From positions 310,001-374,000 of the forward strand of contig NZ_LR134510.1 in assembly GCF_900638385.1 (NCBI RefSeq): a stretch of 64,000 bases of DNA. Reading direction: 5' to 3'. This document shows, piece after piece, positions 38,041 through 48,528 of the stretch. The DNA comes from Actinobacillus delphinicola (lineage in GTDB: Bacteria > Pseudomonadota > Gammaproteobacteria > Enterobacterales > Pasteurellaceae). The position numbers and the translations under genes are program-made. The stretch's first letter is position 1. Every line of letters starts with the position of its first letter. Below the pieces are notes generated by a model. It saw only the letters and a program-made list of their open reading frames with translations, had not been told where the DNA came from and did no database searches.

Positions 38041-38069
38041 CAACAACAAATGAACAAAAAATAACCAAA

Positions 38070-38095
38070 AGAGTGTCCGATACACTCTTTTTTTT
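38070..38095 (+). terminator. Rho-independent terminator after rsgA
   Basis: AGAGTGT, CCGAT, ACACTCT followed by eight or more T. Confidence 0.9.
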
Positions 38096-38103
38096 GCCTT
38101 TTT

Positions 38104-38119
38104 TGTGATGTACTTCAAA
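38104..38119 (+). promoter_or_regulatory. Candidate CRP site before the pts operon
   Basis: TGTGA, six bases, TCAAA: nine of ten positions of the CRP half-site pair TGTGA-N6-TCACA. It lies about 145 bases before ptsH. The pts operon is CRP-regulated in enteric bacteria, which supports the reading; the exact promoter it serves is unclear. Confidence 0.45.
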
Positions 38120-38259
38120 TTTTACAACCTTTTTTATTGATTATTTAAAGTGCCCATTAGATACTTGTTCCGCTTAAAATTTAAGTTAAGAAAGTTGATT
38201 TATGCATCTTTTCCTAGGGTGAAAGACTCATCCATTTTTATTTGATTAAGGACACAGAC

Positions 38260-38517
38260 ATGTACTCAAAAGAAGTTGAAATTACAGCCCCAAATGGTTT
38301 ACATACTCGCCCTGCTGCACAATTTGTAAAAGAAGCAAAAGGTTTTACTTCTAATATCAATGTTACCTCAGGTGGTAAAACAGCAAGTGCAAAAAGCTTA
38401 TTTAAACTTCAAACCTTAGGTTTAACACAAGGTACTGTCATTACCATCTCTGCTGAAGGTGATGATGAGAAAGAAGCAGTTGATCACTTAGTGGCTCTCA
38501 TTCCAACATTAGAATAA
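38260..38517 (+). CDS. ptsH: Phosphocarrier protein HPr
   Basis: General phosphotransferase-system carrier that moves phosphate from enzyme I to sugar-specific IIA proteins. I start at ATG 38260 (85 residues, as in E. coli), preceded by TAAGGA; a TTG six codons upstream is unlikely. The active histidine is H15 in [10 protein letters not shown] and the regulatory-site serine is S46 in SAKSLFKLQ. It leads ptsH-ptsI-crr, with a hairpin between ptsH and ptsI. Confidence 0.98.
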   Translation: MYSKEVEITAPNGLHTRPAAQFVKEAKGFTSNINVTSGGKTASAKSLFKLQTLGLTQGTVITISAEGDDEKEAVDHLVALIPTLE

Positions 38518-38532
38518 AAAAATCAAACCATT

Positions 38533-38570
38533 ATGCCACAAAATTTCCTCATTCATTTTGTGGCATTTTC
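38533..38570 (+). promoter_or_regulatory. ptsH-ptsI intercistronic hairpin
   Basis: ATGCCACAAAAT (38533-38544) pairs perfectly with ATTTTGTGGCAT (38555-38566) around ten bases, followed by only four T. A weak terminator or stabiliser here would give more HPr than enzyme I. Confidence 0.7.
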
Positions 38571-38602
38571 TATTCTCGTAACTCAAAATTTGGAAGGTTC
38601 AT

Positions 38603-40324
38603 ATGCTGTCAGGTATTCCGGCATCTCCAGGGATTGTCTTTGGAAACGCACTTGTTTTAAAAGAAGATGAAATTGTTTTCGATACTCGCAAAATTTTAGA
38701 TTCTGAAGTAGGCGAACAAATCGCACAATTTTATCAAGGTCGAACTGAGGCAATCGCCCAGTTAAATGCGATCAAAGATCGTGCACAAAAAACGCTTGGC
38801 GAAGACAAAGCGGCAATCTTTGAAGGTCATTTGATGATTCTTGAAGATGAAGAATTAGAAGAAGAAATCATCGAGTATATTCGTTCTAATAAGACTACCG
38901 CAGCCGTTGCAGCAGAGAAAATTATTGCTTCTCAAGTAGCCATGCTTTCCGAATTGGATGATGAATACCTAAAAGAACGTGCTGGCGATATTCGAGATAT
39001 TGGTAATCGTTTAATTAAAAATATTTTAGGTATCAAAATCATCGATCTTGGGGAAATCAAAGATAAAGTTATCCTTGTTGCTAAAGATTTAACACCATCT
39101 GAAACAGCTCAGCTTAACTTGGAAAATGTATTAGGCTTTATTACTGATTTAGGTGGCCGTACATCACATACCTCAATTATGGCCCGTTCACTTGAACTTC
39201 CTGCCATTGTTGGAACAAACAATGCGACTCAAGCCATTAAAACTAATGATTATATCATCTTAGATGCAACGGATAATCGCGTTTATATCAATCCATCTGA
39301 AGAAGAAGTAAAACGTCTTCACACTTTAGCGAAACGTCTTGATGAAGAAAAAGAAGAATTAGCTAAATTAAAAGATTTACCCGCCGTTACATTAGATGGT
39401 CATCAGGTTGACGTAGTAGCCAATATCGGTACATTACGTGACTGCGAAGGTGCAGAACGTAATGGAGCTGAAGGTATCGGTTTGTACCGTACCGAATTTT
39501 TATTTATGGATCGTGACCAATTACCAGGTGAAGAAGAACAATTTAAGGCGTATAAAGATGTCGTTGAAGCAATGAATGGTCGCCTAGTTGTCCTTCGTAC
39601 GATGGACATTGGTGGTGATAAAGATCTCCCTTATATGGATCTACCTAAAGAAATGAATCCATTCCTTGGCTGGCGTGCTATTCGTATTGCTTTTGATCGC
39701 CGTGAGATTCTCAATACACAATTACGTGCTGTACTTCGTGCCTCTGCTTTCGGTAATCTCGCTGTAATGTTCCCGATGATTATTTCAGTTGAAGAAATTC
39801 GTGAGTTAAAATCAGTTATTAAACAACTTAAAGCTGATCTTAGAGCAGAAGGCATTGCATTCGATGAAAATATTCAAGTCGGTGTAATGGTTGAAACTCC
39901 AGCAGCCGCAGTAAACGCAAAATTCTTAGCAAAAGAAGTCGATTTCTTCAGTATTGGGACAAATGATTTAACTCAATATACCCTTGCCGTTGACCGTGGT
40001 AATGAGTTAATTGCTCATCTCTACAACCCGATGACTCCTGCTGTTTTAAACCTCATTAACCAAGTTATTTCAGCTTCTCATGCTGAAGGTAAATGGACTG
40101 GTATGTGTGGTGAATTAGCTGGTGACGAACGTGCTACCCTACTTCTTCTCGGTATGGGACTTGACGAATTTAGTATGAGTGCAATTTCAATCCCTCGTAT
40201 TAAAAAACTGATTCGTAACGTAACGTTTGAAGAAGCACAAACTCTTGCTAAAGAAGCATTACAAAAACCGACAGCACAAGAAATTGCTGACCTTATTGCA
40301 GATTTTTTAGCAGACAAAGGCTAA
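38603..40324 (+). CDS. ptsI: PTS enzyme I (phosphoenolpyruvate-protein phosphotransferase)
   Basis: Takes phosphate from phosphoenolpyruvate and passes it to HPr. The phosphorylated histidine is in [12 protein letters not shown] near residue 189. The PEP-binding barrel has [12 protein letters not shown] near 292 and the catalytic cysteine in [11 protein letters not shown] near 500. Length is 573 (E. coli 575). All motifs are intact. Confidence 0.98.
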   Translation: MLSGIPASPGIVFGNALVLKEDEIVFDTRKILDSEVGEQIAQFYQGRTEAIAQLNAIKDRAQKTLGEDKAAIFEGHLMILEDEELEEEIIEYIRSNKTTAAVAAEKIIASQVAMLSELDDEYLKERAGDIRDIGNRLIKNILGIKIIDLGEIKDKVILVAKDLTPSETAQLNLENVLGFITDLGGRTSHTSIMARSLELPAIVGTNNATQAIKTNDYIILDATDNRVYINPSEEEVKRLHTLAKRLDEEKEELAKLKDLPAVTLDGHQVDVVANIGTLRDCEGAERNGAEGIGLYRTEFLFMDRDQLPGEEEQFKAYKDVVEAMNGRLVVLRTMDIGGDKDLPYMDLPKEMNPFLGWRAIRIAFDRREILNTQLRAVLRASAFGNLAVMFPMIISVEEIRELKSVIKQLKADLRAEGIAFDENIQVGVMVETPAAAVNAKFLAKEVDFFSIGTNDLTQYTLAVDRGNELIAHLYNPMTPAVLNLINQVISASHAEGKWTGMCGELAGDERATLLLLGMGLDEFSMSAISIPRIKKLIRNVTFEEAQTLAKEALQKPTAQEIADLIADFLADKG

Positions 40325-40390
40325 ATAAATATTAATTTCATCATTTTTTCGCTAAAATGACAGGGATTTTGTATAAAGTAGGAGTACAGA

Positions 40391-40891
40391 ATGAGCTTTT
40401 TAGGTAAATTATTTGGTTCAAAAGAAAAAAAAACCATCAATGTTGAAATCTATGCCCCTGTCACTGGCGAGCTAATTAGTCTTGAAGATGTACCTGATGT
40501 TGTTTTTTCAGAAAAAATCGTTGGTGATGGTATTGCAATCCGTCCCTCTGGTTCACTTCTCGTAGCACCAGCAGATGGCGTGATTAATAAAATTTTTGAA
40601 ACCAACCATGCTTTTTCAATGACTACAACAAATGGTGTTGAGTTATTTGTACATTTTGGTGTAGATACTGTAGAACTTAAGGGGAAAGGTTTTACTCGTA
40701 TCGCAAAAGAAGGGCAGCAAGTGAAATGTGGCGATCCCATCATTGAACTTCATTTAGATGAATTGCAACACACTGATAAATCTTTATTAACGCCAGTTGT
40801 TATCGCTAATATGGAAGAAATTTGTCACCTTGAAAAAAAATCAGGTCCAGTTGTTGCTGGGGAAAGTGTTATCCTTACACTAAAAAAATAA
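40391..40891 (+). CDS. crr: PTS glucose-type IIA component (EIIA-Glc)
   Basis: Soluble phosphocarrier and central regulator of carbon metabolism, adenylate cyclase and inducer exclusion. The two active-site histidines are H73 (TNHAFSM) and H88 (LFVHFGVDTVEL). Length is 166 (E. coli 169). It closes the ptsHI-crr operon with its own terminator. In Haemophilus this protein is linked to cAMP control of competence. Confidence 0.97.
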   Translation: MSFLGKLFGSKEKKTINVEIYAPVTGELISLEDVPDVVFSEKIVGDGIAIRPSGSLLVAPADGVINKIFETNHAFSMTTTNGVELFVHFGVDTVELKGKGFTRIAKEGQQVKCGDPIIELHLDELQHTDKSLLTPVVIANMEEICHLEKKSGPVVAGESVILTLKK

Positions 40892-40907
40892 CCACAAATT
40901 CAACTCA

Positions 40908-40942
40908 AAAGACCTCATTTTTAAATGAGGTTTTTTATTTTT
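40908..40942 (+). terminator. Rho-independent terminator after crr
   Basis: AAAAGACCTCATTT and AAATGAGGTTTTTT form a long stem ending in a T-run. Confidence 0.9.
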
Positions 40943-40944
40943 AT

Positions 40945-40972
40945 GACGCCTGTATTTTCAGAAAATTTTTTG
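40945..40972 (+). repeat. ACGCC/AT-tract element after crr
   Basis: GACGCCTGTATTTTC then AGAAAATTTTTTG, directly following a complete terminator, so termination does not need it. Confidence 0.65.
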
Positions 40973-41067
40973 CTTTTAAGCTCTATATAAATTTGTTATT
41001 TTAAGCGGAATTAACTTAGTTTTCTTAACGATCTCAACAATAGAGATTTATTTTAAAAGGAACAATT

Positions 41068-43110
41068 ATGTCTAATCCACTTCTTACAACTACTGGTTTA
41101 CCAGAATTCTCAAAAATCAAACCAGAACATATTCAACCTGCCATTGAACAAATCATAAAAGAAAGCAGAGAAACAATTGGAAAACTTCTTACCCAATCAC
41201 AATTCACTTGGGAAAATTTTATTGAACCGATGGATAACCTCGGTGAAAAATTACAACGTGCTTGGTCACCAGTAAGCCATTTAAACTCAGTAAAAAATAG
41301 CCCTGAACTCCGTGACGCATATGAAGCTTGCTTACCTTTATTATCTGAATACAGCACTTGGCTTGGTCAGCACAAAGGTTTATATGATGCCTACCTCTCT
41401 CTAAAAAATAGCATTGAGTTTTCAACTTATTCGCTTGCTCAACAAAAAGCCATTGAAAATGCACTGCGCGATTTTGAATTATCAGGTATTGCCCTCGATA
41501 ATGAAAAACAAGCACGTTATGCAGAAATTGTTGCTCGTTTATCTGAACTTAACTCAAAATTCAGCAACAATGTTCTTGATGCGACTATGGGCTGGGAAAA
41601 AATTATTACTGATATCAATGAGCTTAAAGGCTTACCAGAAAGTACTTTACAAGCTGCTGCGCAATCGGCACAAAGTAAAGGCTTAGATGGCTGGCGTTTT
41701 ACTCTTGAATTTCCAAGCTATTTGCCAGTTATGATGTATGCAGAAAATGCGGCTCTTCGTGAAGAAATGTATCGTGCTTTCGCAACCCGTGCTTCTGATG
41801 AAGGTCCGAACGCAGGAAAATGGGATAACACTGCGATTATGCAAGAAATTCTCACTTTACGTTTAGAATTGGCTAAACTTCTTGGCTTTGATACCTATAC
41901 CGAACTTTCTCTTGCCACCAAAATGGCAGAAACACCCGATCAAGTGATGCAATTTTTAGATAATCTTGCATTACGTTCAAAAGCTCAGGGCGAAAAAGAA
42001 TTACAAGATTTACAAGCATTCTGTAAAGAACAATACGGTGTAGAACAGCTTAACCCATGGGATATCACTTTCTACGGCGAAAAACAAAAACAAGCGTTAT
42101 ATCAAATTAGCGATGAGCAACTTCGCCCATATTTTCCAGAAAATCGCGTTATTTCAGGGTTATTTGAGTTAATTTCACGCTTATTCAATATTAAAGCTGA
42201 AGAACGTTTTGACGTAGATACTTGGGATAAATCTGTTCGTTTCTTCGATCTTAAGGATAAAACAAGCGGTAAATTGCTCGGAAGTTTCTACCTTGATCTC
42301 TATGCGCGTGAACATAAACGTGGTGGTGCATGGATGGATGATTGTATTGGTCGTAAAGTGTTAGATAAAGATCATATTCAAACTCCAGTTGCTTTCTTAA
42401 CTTGTAATTTCAATGCACCAATTGGTGATAAACCAGCATTATTTACTCACGATGAAGTGACCACCCTATTCCACGAATTTGGACATGGTATCCATCACAT
42501 GCTAACAGAAATCGACGTGCCAGATGTTGCTGGAATTAATGGGGTACCATGGGATGCGGTGGAATTACCAAGCCAATTCCTTGAAAACTGGTGCTGGCAA
42601 CCAAAAGCACTAGAATTTATCTCTGGTCATTACGAAACAGGCGAACCATTACCACAAGATCTATTACAAAAACTTATTGATGCTAAGAACTTCCAAGCAG
42701 CAATGTTTGTTTTACGTCAATTAGAATTTGGTTTATTTGATTTTCGCCTCCACCATAACATCGATCCAAATAATCCAAGCCAAGTCTTAGAAACCTTGAA
42801 AAAAGTCAAAGATGAAGTGGCTGTCGTAAAAGGTGTGGATTGGGCAAGAATGCCTCATAGCTTTAGCCATATCTTTGCTGGAGGTTACGCAGCAGGCTAC
42901 TATAGTTACCTTTGGGCAGAAGTATTATCTTCAGACGCATTTTCTCGCTTTGAAGAAGAAGGTATTTTTAACCCAGTCACAGGACAATCTTACTTAAAAG
43001 AAATTTTAAGTCGTGGTGGTAGCGAAGAACCAATGGTTCTCTTTGAACGTTTCCGTGGTCGTAAACCAACACTAGACGCATTACTTCGTCATAAAGGCAT
43101 TAAGGGCTAA
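41068..43110 (+). CDS. prlC: Oligopeptidase A (M3 metallopeptidase)
   Basis: Cytoplasmic zinc peptidase that degrades signal peptides and oligopeptides. The zinc motif HEFGHGIHH is near residue 469, and the downstream glutamate lies in the LPSQFLENW segment. The 680 residues equal E. coli PrlC. An Apl-type uptake core ACAAGCGGT lies inside at 42262-42270. The next gene, yjjG, starts 3 bases after the stop, so they are coupled. Confidence 0.96.
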   Translation: MSNPLLTTTGLPEFSKIKPEHIQPAIEQIIKESRETIGKLLTQSQFTWENFIEPMDNLGEKLQRAWSPVSHLNSVKNSPELRDAYEACLPLLSEYSTWLGQHKGLYDAYLSLKNSIEFSTYSLAQQKAIENALRDFELSGIALDNEKQARYAEIVARLSELNSKFSNNVLDATMGWEKIITDINELKGLPESTLQAAAQSAQSKGLDGWRFTLEFPSYLPVMMYAENAALREEMYRAFATRASDEGPNAGKWDNTAIMQEILTLRLELAKLLGFDTYTELSLATKMAETPDQVMQFLDNLALRSKAQGEKELQDLQAFCKEQYGVEQLNPWDITFYGEKQKQALYQISDEQLRPYFPENRVISGLFELISRLFNIKAEERFDVDTWDKSVRFFDLKDKTSGKLLGSFYLDLYAREHKRGGAWMDDCIGRKVLDKDHIQTPVAFLTCNFNAPIGDKPALFTHDEVTTLFHEFGHGIHHMLTEIDVPDVAGINGVPWDAVELPSQFLENWCWQPKALEFISGHYETGEPLPQDLLQKLIDAKNFQAAMFVLRQLEFGLFDFRLHHNIDPNNPSQVLETLKKVKDEVAVVKGVDWARMPHSFSHIFAGGYAAGYYSYLWAEVLSSDAFSRFEEEGIFNPVTGQSYLKEILSRGGSEEPMVLFERFRGRKPTLDALLRHKGIKG

Positions 43111-43113
43111 ATC

Positions 43114-43794
43114 ATGAAATATAAATGGATCTTATTCGATGCCGATCAAACGTTATTTTCATTCAGCTCTTATCAAGGTCTTGTAAATGTCTGTGCCAAA
43201 TATGGCATGGACTTTACAAAACAGGATTTTGAAGAATATGAAAATATTAATCAGCCACTATGGTTGCAATATCAGCAACAGAAAATCGATGTTAATCAAC
43301 TAAAATGCTATCGTTTTCAGAATTTAAGTAAAAAAATCGGTATTGATCCATTACAAATAAATGCAGAGTTAATGGATCAAATGGCAACGCTAAGCCCTGC
43401 TTATCGTGAAACTATCCCTATGCTTGAAAAACTCCACGGTAAAGTGAATATGGGTATTATTACCAATGGTTTTGCATCAATGCAGCAAGCACGTTTGGAT
43501 TTTACCAAAACCGCTAAGTTCTTTGATTTGCTCATTATTTCTGAAGAAGTTGGTGTTCCGAAACCACAAACAGGTATTTTCTCTGCTGCATTTGATCAAA
43601 TACAACAAAGATTTCCAGTACAAAAATCGCAGATTTTGATGGTCGGTGATAGCCTATCGTCAGATATTGCGGGGGGAAATGCGTTTGGCTTTGATACTTG
43701 TTGGCTAAATCAACACCAACAAACCTCACCAGAACATATCAAACCAACATTTGAAATAACGAACATCTCAGATTTGGTAAATATTGTAATGTAG
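43114..43794 (+). CDS. yjjG: YjjG-like HAD-family nucleotidase
   Basis: Haloacid-dehalogenase-family 5'-nucleotidase, in E. coli cleaning out non-canonical pyrimidine nucleotides such as dUMP. HAD motif I is FDADQTLFSF near residue 8, motif II IITNGF near 114, and motif III/IV KPQTGIF with GDSLSSDIAGG near 150-190. Length is 226 (E. coli 225). It is read together with prlC and has a terminator after it. Confidence 0.9.
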   Translation: MKYKWILFDADQTLFSFSSYQGLVNVCAKYGMDFTKQDFEEYENINQPLWLQYQQQKIDVNQLKCYRFQNLSKKIGIDPLQINAELMDQMATLSPAYRETIPMLEKLHGKVNMGIITNGFASMQQARLDFTKTAKFFDLLIISEEVGVPKPQTGIFSAAFDQIQQRFPVQKSQILMVGDSLSSDIAGGNAFGFDTCWLNQHQQTSPEHIKPTFEITNISDLVNIVM

Positions 43795-43802
43795 CTTAAA
43801 AT

Positions 43803-43836
43803 AAACGCAGTAAATTTTATTCATTTACTGCGTTTT
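43803..43836 (+). terminator. Rho-independent terminator after yjjG
   Basis: AAACGCAGTAAA and TTTACTGCGTTTT pair around nine bases; only four T follow, so strength is moderate. Confidence 0.75.
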
Positions 43837-43854
43837 ACATAAGGATAATAATAT

Positions 43855-44625
43855 ATGAAATCGGTGTCTATCATAGGGTTAAATACATGGGGTCGTGCAT
43901 TAGCAAGATACCTGAAGCAATTCGGATATGATGTGAAAGGAAGTACTCGCACTTACGAGAAAGTAGAAAGCGCTCGTCTGCAAGAATTAGAGGCTTACCA
44001 ACTTGAGTTAACGCCTGAAATCAATGCATCTCCAGAAGATATTAATGCGCTTTTTAATGTTGATGCGCTAGTTATCAATATTCCTCCCAGTCGATATTTC
44101 TTTCATAACCATGACTATGTAAAAAGTATTCAAAATATCATCAATGAAGCCCTTCTCCATACTGTTTCCCACATCATCTTTATTAGTTCTACCACCATTC
44201 TGGGTAGCCAACCTGGTATCCTTAACGAAACGACATTACCTAAACCTTATAATGAAGTTACTCATGCTCTTAGCCAAATTGAATCTATGCTAAATCAATT
44301 AGATACTATTCATTGTGATATTTTACGCTTAGGTAAATTTATTGATCCGAATCTCATTCCACACCATTCTACAAAAGATGATATTCTTTCATCGCTTAAT
44401 CTTATCCATGCTGAAGATTGCTGCCGTGCCGTTTATTTATTACTAAAAATGCCATGTGGACGTCGACTATATCACCTTGTTGCCCCAACGCTACAAATTC
44501 AATACTTCTTAAACCATCACGCAAGCCTAGAGGATCGCCAACAAGCAGCACAACAAATTATTGAAGGCACAAAAATTTGCCAAGAACTTGGTTTTGTTTA
44601 TCAAAATCCTGAAATTATTACCTAA
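43855..44625 (+). CDS. YeeZ-like NAD(P)-binding epimerase/reductase
   Basis: A 256-residue Rossmann-fold protein related to the YeeZ branch of extended short-chain dehydrogenases. The N-terminal GLNTWGRALARYLKQFGYDVKGSTR (split by the variable loop) replaces the usual GxGxxG pattern with GxNxxG. The IFISSTTILG strand and a YNEVTH segment, where Tyr lacks the +4 Lys of classical enzymes, are seen. The catalytic ability is therefore uncertain. It stands alone between two terminator-like regions. Substrate unknown. Confidence 0.75.
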   Translation: MKSVSIIGLNTWGRALARYLKQFGYDVKGSTRTYEKVESARLQELEAYQLELTPEINASPEDINALFNVDALVINIPPSRYFFHNHDYVKSIQNIINEALLHTVSHIIFISSTTILGSQPGILNETTLPKPYNEVTHALSQIESMLNQLDTIHCDILRLGKFIDPNLIPHHSTKDDILSSLNLIHAEDCCRAVYLLLKMPCGRRLYHLVAPTLQIQYFLNHHASLEDRQQAAQQIIEGTKICQELGFVYQNPEIIT

Positions 44626-44654
44626 ACGCCTCAATTTTCGGAAAAATTTTTTTG
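44626..44654 (+). repeat. ACGCC/AT-tract element after the YeeZ-like gene
   Basis: ACGCCTCAATTTTC then GGAAAAATTTTTTTG, starting at the base right after the TAA stop. Confidence 0.7.
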
Positions 44655-44752
44655 ATTTGTTTACTCAATAAGACAGGATAAAATCTCTCCTGTCTATAAA
44701 GTCTTATTTTTTTTTGTTAAAATCTCGCAATTATTTCAAATAGTGAGTACTT

Positions 44753-45640
44753 ATGACAAAGAATTCTGTATATAAATTTCCCTCATTTGCACAATTTATG
44801 CCACATGAGAAACGTGTTCTTAAACGTTTCCGCTCATGGATACGCTTTTGTTATGCAAAAACAACGATTCGCTCACAAATCCATACCTTCGAGACATTTT
44901 TAAATCAAAATGCTCTTTGGCAACCACTTTTTAATGAAGAGCCATATCGTTGCAATACATTATTACGTAAATATTGTGATAACCGTTTCTCAGCTGAAGA
45001 ACGTTTGCGTATGATTTGCCATAATTTCATTTTGGCTGAAAATTATCTTGGAAAACCACTTTGTCAAAAGCTCATTAGTGAACAAAAACTTTTACTCGCT
45101 AATTTAACTGAAGATTTACAAGTTTATTTGAATATCAACCGAATCGATCCTTTTGAAGGATTCTTTTCATTAAATATTCTGACGAGTGAAAAAGAACGAG
45201 TCTATGACGCCTCCTTCACTTTCTTACCGCCCAATAAGATCCTTATTGCAAGTATCCAAGGTCCAAAAGGTGAAGATGCAGCACAACTTGTAAAAACCGC
45301 AACAAAATCATTGTTCGGCGTTCGCCCAATGTTTATGCTAGTTAATATTTTCAAAATGCTTGCCCAAGACTTACAGCTCGACCTTGAAGGTATTGCTCAT
45401 AAAAACCAAGGTAAATACCGTTTTAACGATCACACCAAATTACTTTTCAATTATGATGAATTTTGGAGCGAAAATCAGGGCGTATTAAATGCAGATGGCT
45501 ATTGGCATCTCCCGCTCGACATTGAACGTAAACCACTAGAAGAAATCCAAAGTAAAAAACGTTCCATGTATAAAAAACGCTACGCTATGTTAGATGAAAC
45601 TGCGCAGCAAATTACTCGTTTCTTTAAGGAGAACGTATGA
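44753..45640 (+). CDS. VirK/YbjX (DUF535) family protein
   Basis: A 295-residue protein of the DUF535 family, known from VirK of Shigella and YbjX. The conserved IQGPKG segment near residue 168 and the C-terminal [14 protein letters not shown] segment near 265 are visible. No signal peptide or membrane span is seen. It overlaps cmk by ATGA, so the two are translationally linked. An ACGCC element lies within its coding sequence at 45458-45483. Biochemical role is not known; relatives affect surface or peptide-resistance traits. Confidence 0.83.
   Translation: MTKNSVYKFPSFAQFMPHEKRVLKRFRSWIRFCYAKTTIRSQIHTFETFLNQNALWQPLFNEEPYRCNTLLRKYCDNRFSAEERLRMICHNFILAENYLGKPLCQKLISEQKLLLANLTEDLQVYLNINRIDPFEGFFSLNILTSEKERVYDASFTFLPPNKILIASIQGPKGEDAAQLVKTATKSLFGVRPMFMLVNIFKMLAQDLQLDLEGIAHKNQGKYRFNDHTKLLFNYDEFWSENQGVLNADGYWHLPLDIERKPLEEIQSKKRSMYKKRYAMLDETAQQITRFFKENV
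45458..45483 (-). repeat. ACGCC/AT-tract element inside the VirK-like gene
   Basis: On the minus strand: ACGCCCTGATTTTC, GCTCC, AAAATTC. It is fully inside an open reading frame, so it cannot be a terminator for a flanking gene. Confidence 0.6.
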
Positions 45641-46314
45641 CAATCATTATTACCGTAGATGGACCAAGCGGTGCAGGTAAAGGTACCCTTTGCTATGCAC
45701 TTGCAGAAAATTTTAATTATCAATTACTTGATAGTGGCGCCATTTACCGTGTATGTGGTTTAGCCGCATTACAACAAAATATTCATTTAGACGATGAAGA
45801 AGCTCTTACAGCCCTTGCTAAAGGCCTCGACCTTCGTTTTTGCCCACAAGATGGTGAAGTAAATGCATTTCTAGGCGATGAAAATGTCAGCAAAAAAATT
45901 CGCACTCAAGAAGTTGCCGAAGCCGCATCTAAAGTTGCGGCCTATCCAGGCGTTCGGGCTGCACTCTTACAATTACAACGCGACTTCGCAAAAGGTAACG
46001 GTTTAATTGCTGATGGTCGTGATATGGGTACAGTTGTATTCCCAAATGCTCAAATAAAACTCTTTTTAGATGCTAGTGCAGAAGAAAGAGCCAAAAGACG
46101 TTATAAACAGTTGCAAAGCAAGGGAATTAATGGTAACTTTGCCCAGATTTTAACCGAGATTCAAGAACGTGATTTCCGTGATAGAAACCGTGCTGTAGCA
46201 CCGTTAAAACCTGCGGAAGATGCACTATTGCTTGATAGTACAACATTGAGTATTGATGAAGTCATTCAACAAGCTCTCTCGTTTATCCAGCAAAAATTAT
46301 CAGAATCTCTCTAA
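45637..46314 (+). CDS. cmk: Cytidylate kinase
   Basis: Phosphorylates CMP and dCMP. The P-loop GPSGAGKGT is at residues 9-17, the LDSGAIYR substrate segment near 32, and [12 protein letters not shown] near 126. Length is 225 (E. coli 227). It precedes rpsA, as in most gamma-proteobacteria, with a 102-base leader region between them. Confidence 0.97.
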   Translation: MTIIITVDGPSGAGKGTLCYALAENFNYQLLDSGAIYRVCGLAALQQNIHLDDEEALTALAKGLDLRFCPQDGEVNAFLGDENVSKKIRTQEVAEAASKVAAYPGVRAALLQLQRDFAKGNGLIADGRDMGTVVFPNAQIKLFLDASAEERAKRRYKQLQSKGINGNFAQILTEIQERDFRDRNRAVAPLKPAEDALLLDSTTLSIDEVIQQALSFIQQKLSESL

Positions 46315-46416
46315 AATTTCCGTTGAGTTTATTTATGGACAAATAAACTTGTGTTATCAACCCCACATTTCATGGATGGAACGTGGTCGTTATTTTTTAT
46401 ATATTGAAGATTAATT

Positions 46417-48063
46417 ATGACAGAATCTTTTGCTCAACTATTTGAAGAATCACTAAAAACCCAACAACCTAACCTAGGCGACATCATCGATGCAACTGTT
46501 GTTGCTATCGAAAAAGGCAACGTTTATGTTGATGCAGGTTTAAAATCAGAAGCACGTATTTCTGAAGAAGAATTTAAAAACGCTCAAGGCGAATTAGAAG
46601 TTAAAGTCGGCGATACCGTTAAAGTAGCTTTAGAAGCTTTCGAAGATGGTAACGGTGAAACTAAACTTTCTCGTGAAAAAGCAGTTCGTCACGAATCTTG
46701 GATTGAACTAGAAAAAGCATACGAAGATCAAGCAACAGTTGTTGGTTTAATTAACGGTAAAGTTAAAGGTGGCTTCACAGTTGAGTTAAACGGTGTTCGT
46801 GCATTCTTACCAGGTTCTTTAGTTGACACTCGCCCATTACGCGATACTGCTCACCTTGAAGGTAAAGAATTAGAATTCAAAGTAATCAAACTAGATCAAA
46901 AACGTAACAACGTTGTTGTTTCTCGCCGTGCTGTAATCGAATCTGAAAACAGCCAAGAACGTGAACAAGTTCTTGAAAACCTAGAAGAAGGCGCAGAAGT
47001 TAAAGGTGTTGTTAAAAACCTAACTGACTACGGTGCATTCGTAGACCTAGGTGGTGTTGACGGTTTATTACACATCACTGACATGGCTTGGAAACGTGTT
47101 AAACACCCAAGCGAAATCGTAAATGTTGGTGACGAAATTGATGTTAAAGTATTAAAATTTGACAAAGATCGTAGCCGCGTATCTTTAGGCTTAAAACAAT
47201 TAGGTCAAGATCCATGGATTGCAATCGCTGAAAATCACCCAGTAAACAGCAAATTAACTGGTAAAGTAACTAACTTAACTGACTACGGTTGCTTCGTTGA
47301 AATTTTAGAAGGCGTTGAAGGTTTAGTTCACGTTTCTGAAATGGATTGGACAAACAAAAACATCCACCCATCTAAAGTTGTTTCTTTAGGTGACGAAGTT
47401 GAAGTTATGGTTTTAGACATTGATGAAGAACGTCGTCGTATCTCTCTAGGTTTAAAACAATGCCAACCTAACCCATGGTTAAAATTTGCTGAAACTCACC
47501 AAAAAGGTGAACGTGTAAGCGGTAAAATCAAATCTATCACTGATTTCGGTATCTTCATCGGTCTTGAAGGTGGTATCGACGGTTTAGTTCACTTATCTGA
47601 TATTTCTTGGAATATCCCAGGTGAAGAAGCAGTTCGTCAATACAAAAAAGGCGACGAAGTTGAAGCTATCGTGTTACAAGTAGATTCAGCAAAAGAACGT
47701 ATCTCTTTAGGTATCAAACAACTTGAAGAAGATCCATTCAACAACTTTGTTGCAGCAACCAAAAAAGGTGCTATCGTAAAAGCAACTGTAGTTGAAGCTG
47801 ACGCTAAAGGTGCTAAAGTTGAATTAGCTGACGGTGTTGAAGGTTACATCCGTGCTGCAGATTTAACTTCTGAAGTTGCTGCTGGCGAAGAAATCGAAGC
47901 TAAATACACTGGTGCAGATCGTAAAACTCGCATCGTTCATTTATCTGTTCGTGCTAAAGACCAAGCAGACGAAGCTACTGCTCTTGCAAATGTAAACAAA
48001 CAAGAAGAAGTAGAAATTCCTAACGCAATGGCTGAAGCATTCAAAGCAGCAAAAGGTGAATAA
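46417..48063 (+). CDS. rpsA: 30S ribosomal protein S1
   Basis: RNA-binding ribosomal protein that recruits mRNA. Six S1 domains are visible, with repeated [24 protein letters not shown] and DFGIFIGL type segments. Length of 548 is near E. coli S1 (557). Codon use is strongly biased, as expected for high expression. The leader has an AGTTTATTT/AAATAAACT stem at 46327-46350, a possible target for S1 autoregulation. Confidence 0.98.
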   Translation: MTESFAQLFEESLKTQQPNLGDIIDATVVAIEKGNVYVDAGLKSEARISEEEFKNAQGELEVKVGDTVKVALEAFEDGNGETKLSREKAVRHESWIELEKAYEDQATVVGLINGKVKGGFTVELNGVRAFLPGSLVDTRPLRDTAHLEGKELEFKVIKLDQKRNNVVVSRRAVIESENSQEREQVLENLEEGAEVKGVVKNLTDYGAFVDLGGVDGLLHITDMAWKRVKHPSEIVNVGDEIDVKVLKFDKDRSRVSLGLKQLGQDPWIAIAENHPVNSKLTGKVTNLTDYGCFVEILEGVEGLVHVSEMDWTNKNIHPSKVVSLGDEVEVMVLDIDEERRRISLGLKQCQPNPWLKFAETHQKGERVSGKIKSITDFGIFIGLEGGIDGLVHLSDISWNIPGEEAVRQYKKGDEVEAIVLQVDSAKERISLGIKQLEEDPFNNFVAATKKGAIVKATVVEADAKGAKVELADGVEGYIRAADLTSEVAAGEEIEAKYTGADRKTRIVHLSVRAKDQADEATALANVNKQEEVEIPNAMAEAFKAAKGE

Positions 48064-48084
48064 TTAAGTTATTCTCTTTAACAA

Positions 48085-48114
48085 AATTAGCTTGGTATAA
48101 TTACCAAGCTAATT
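48085..48114 (+). other. Perfect 13-bp stem-loop between rpsA and ihfB
   Basis: AATTAGCTTGGTA (48085-48097) and its exact complement TACCAAGCTAATT (48102-48114) surround a four-base TAAT loop. No T-run follows, so it is not a standard terminator. It may be a processing or attenuation signal separating the highly expressed S1 gene from ihfB. Confidence 0.7.
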
Positions 48115-48139
48115 ATCCATCAGAGTTTAGGAGCGTATT

Positions 48140-48424
48140 ATGACTAAATCAGAACTTGTAGAAAAATTGACTACTACCAATCCAGATTTGTCTTTCAAAC
48201 AAATTGATTTAGCAGTAAAAATGATTCTTGACCAAATGTCTGAAAGCTTGGAAGAAGGTAAGCGAATTGAGGTTCGTGGCTTTGGAAGTTTTTCCTTGCA
48301 CTTTCATCAACCTCGCGCAGGTAGAAATCCAAGAACTGGGGAAAGTGTTCAACTTCCCGCTAAATCAGTACCACATTTTAAAGTTGGTAAGGAATTACGC
48401 GAACGAGTGGACTTCTCCGCATAA
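48140..48424 (+). CDS. ihfB: Integration host factor beta subunit
   Basis: DNA-bending architectural protein, partner of IhfA. The N-terminal [10 protein letters not shown] and the DNA-minor-groove arm containing [15 protein letters not shown] (residues 59-73) are diagnostic of IHF-beta. Length is 94, the same as E. coli. It follows rpsA as usual and has its own terminator. Confidence 0.98.
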   Translation: MTKSELVEKLTTTNPDLSFKQIDLAVKMILDQMSESLEEGKRIEVRGFGSFSLHFHQPRAGRNPRTGESVQLPAKSVPHFKVGKELRERVDFSA

Positions 48425-48444
48425 TGTAATAATATGACTTCCTA

Positions 48445-48473
48445 AAAACGACACATTAAGTGTCGTTTTTTTT
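48445..48473 (+). terminator. Rho-independent terminator after ihfB
   Basis: AAAACGACAC, ATTAA, GTGTCGTTTTTTTT. Confidence 0.92.
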
Positions 48474-48528
48474 ATGTATTTTTGGCATAATATGTACCTC
48501 TGCATGCATTTATTAAAGGAGTTGAAAA

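Noticed and set aside
42123-42147. TCGCC-CAT-ATTTTC-CAG-AAAATC inside prlC
   Set aside because: Close to the ACGCC element but with a changed core base and shortened tail; left out of the count as uncertain.
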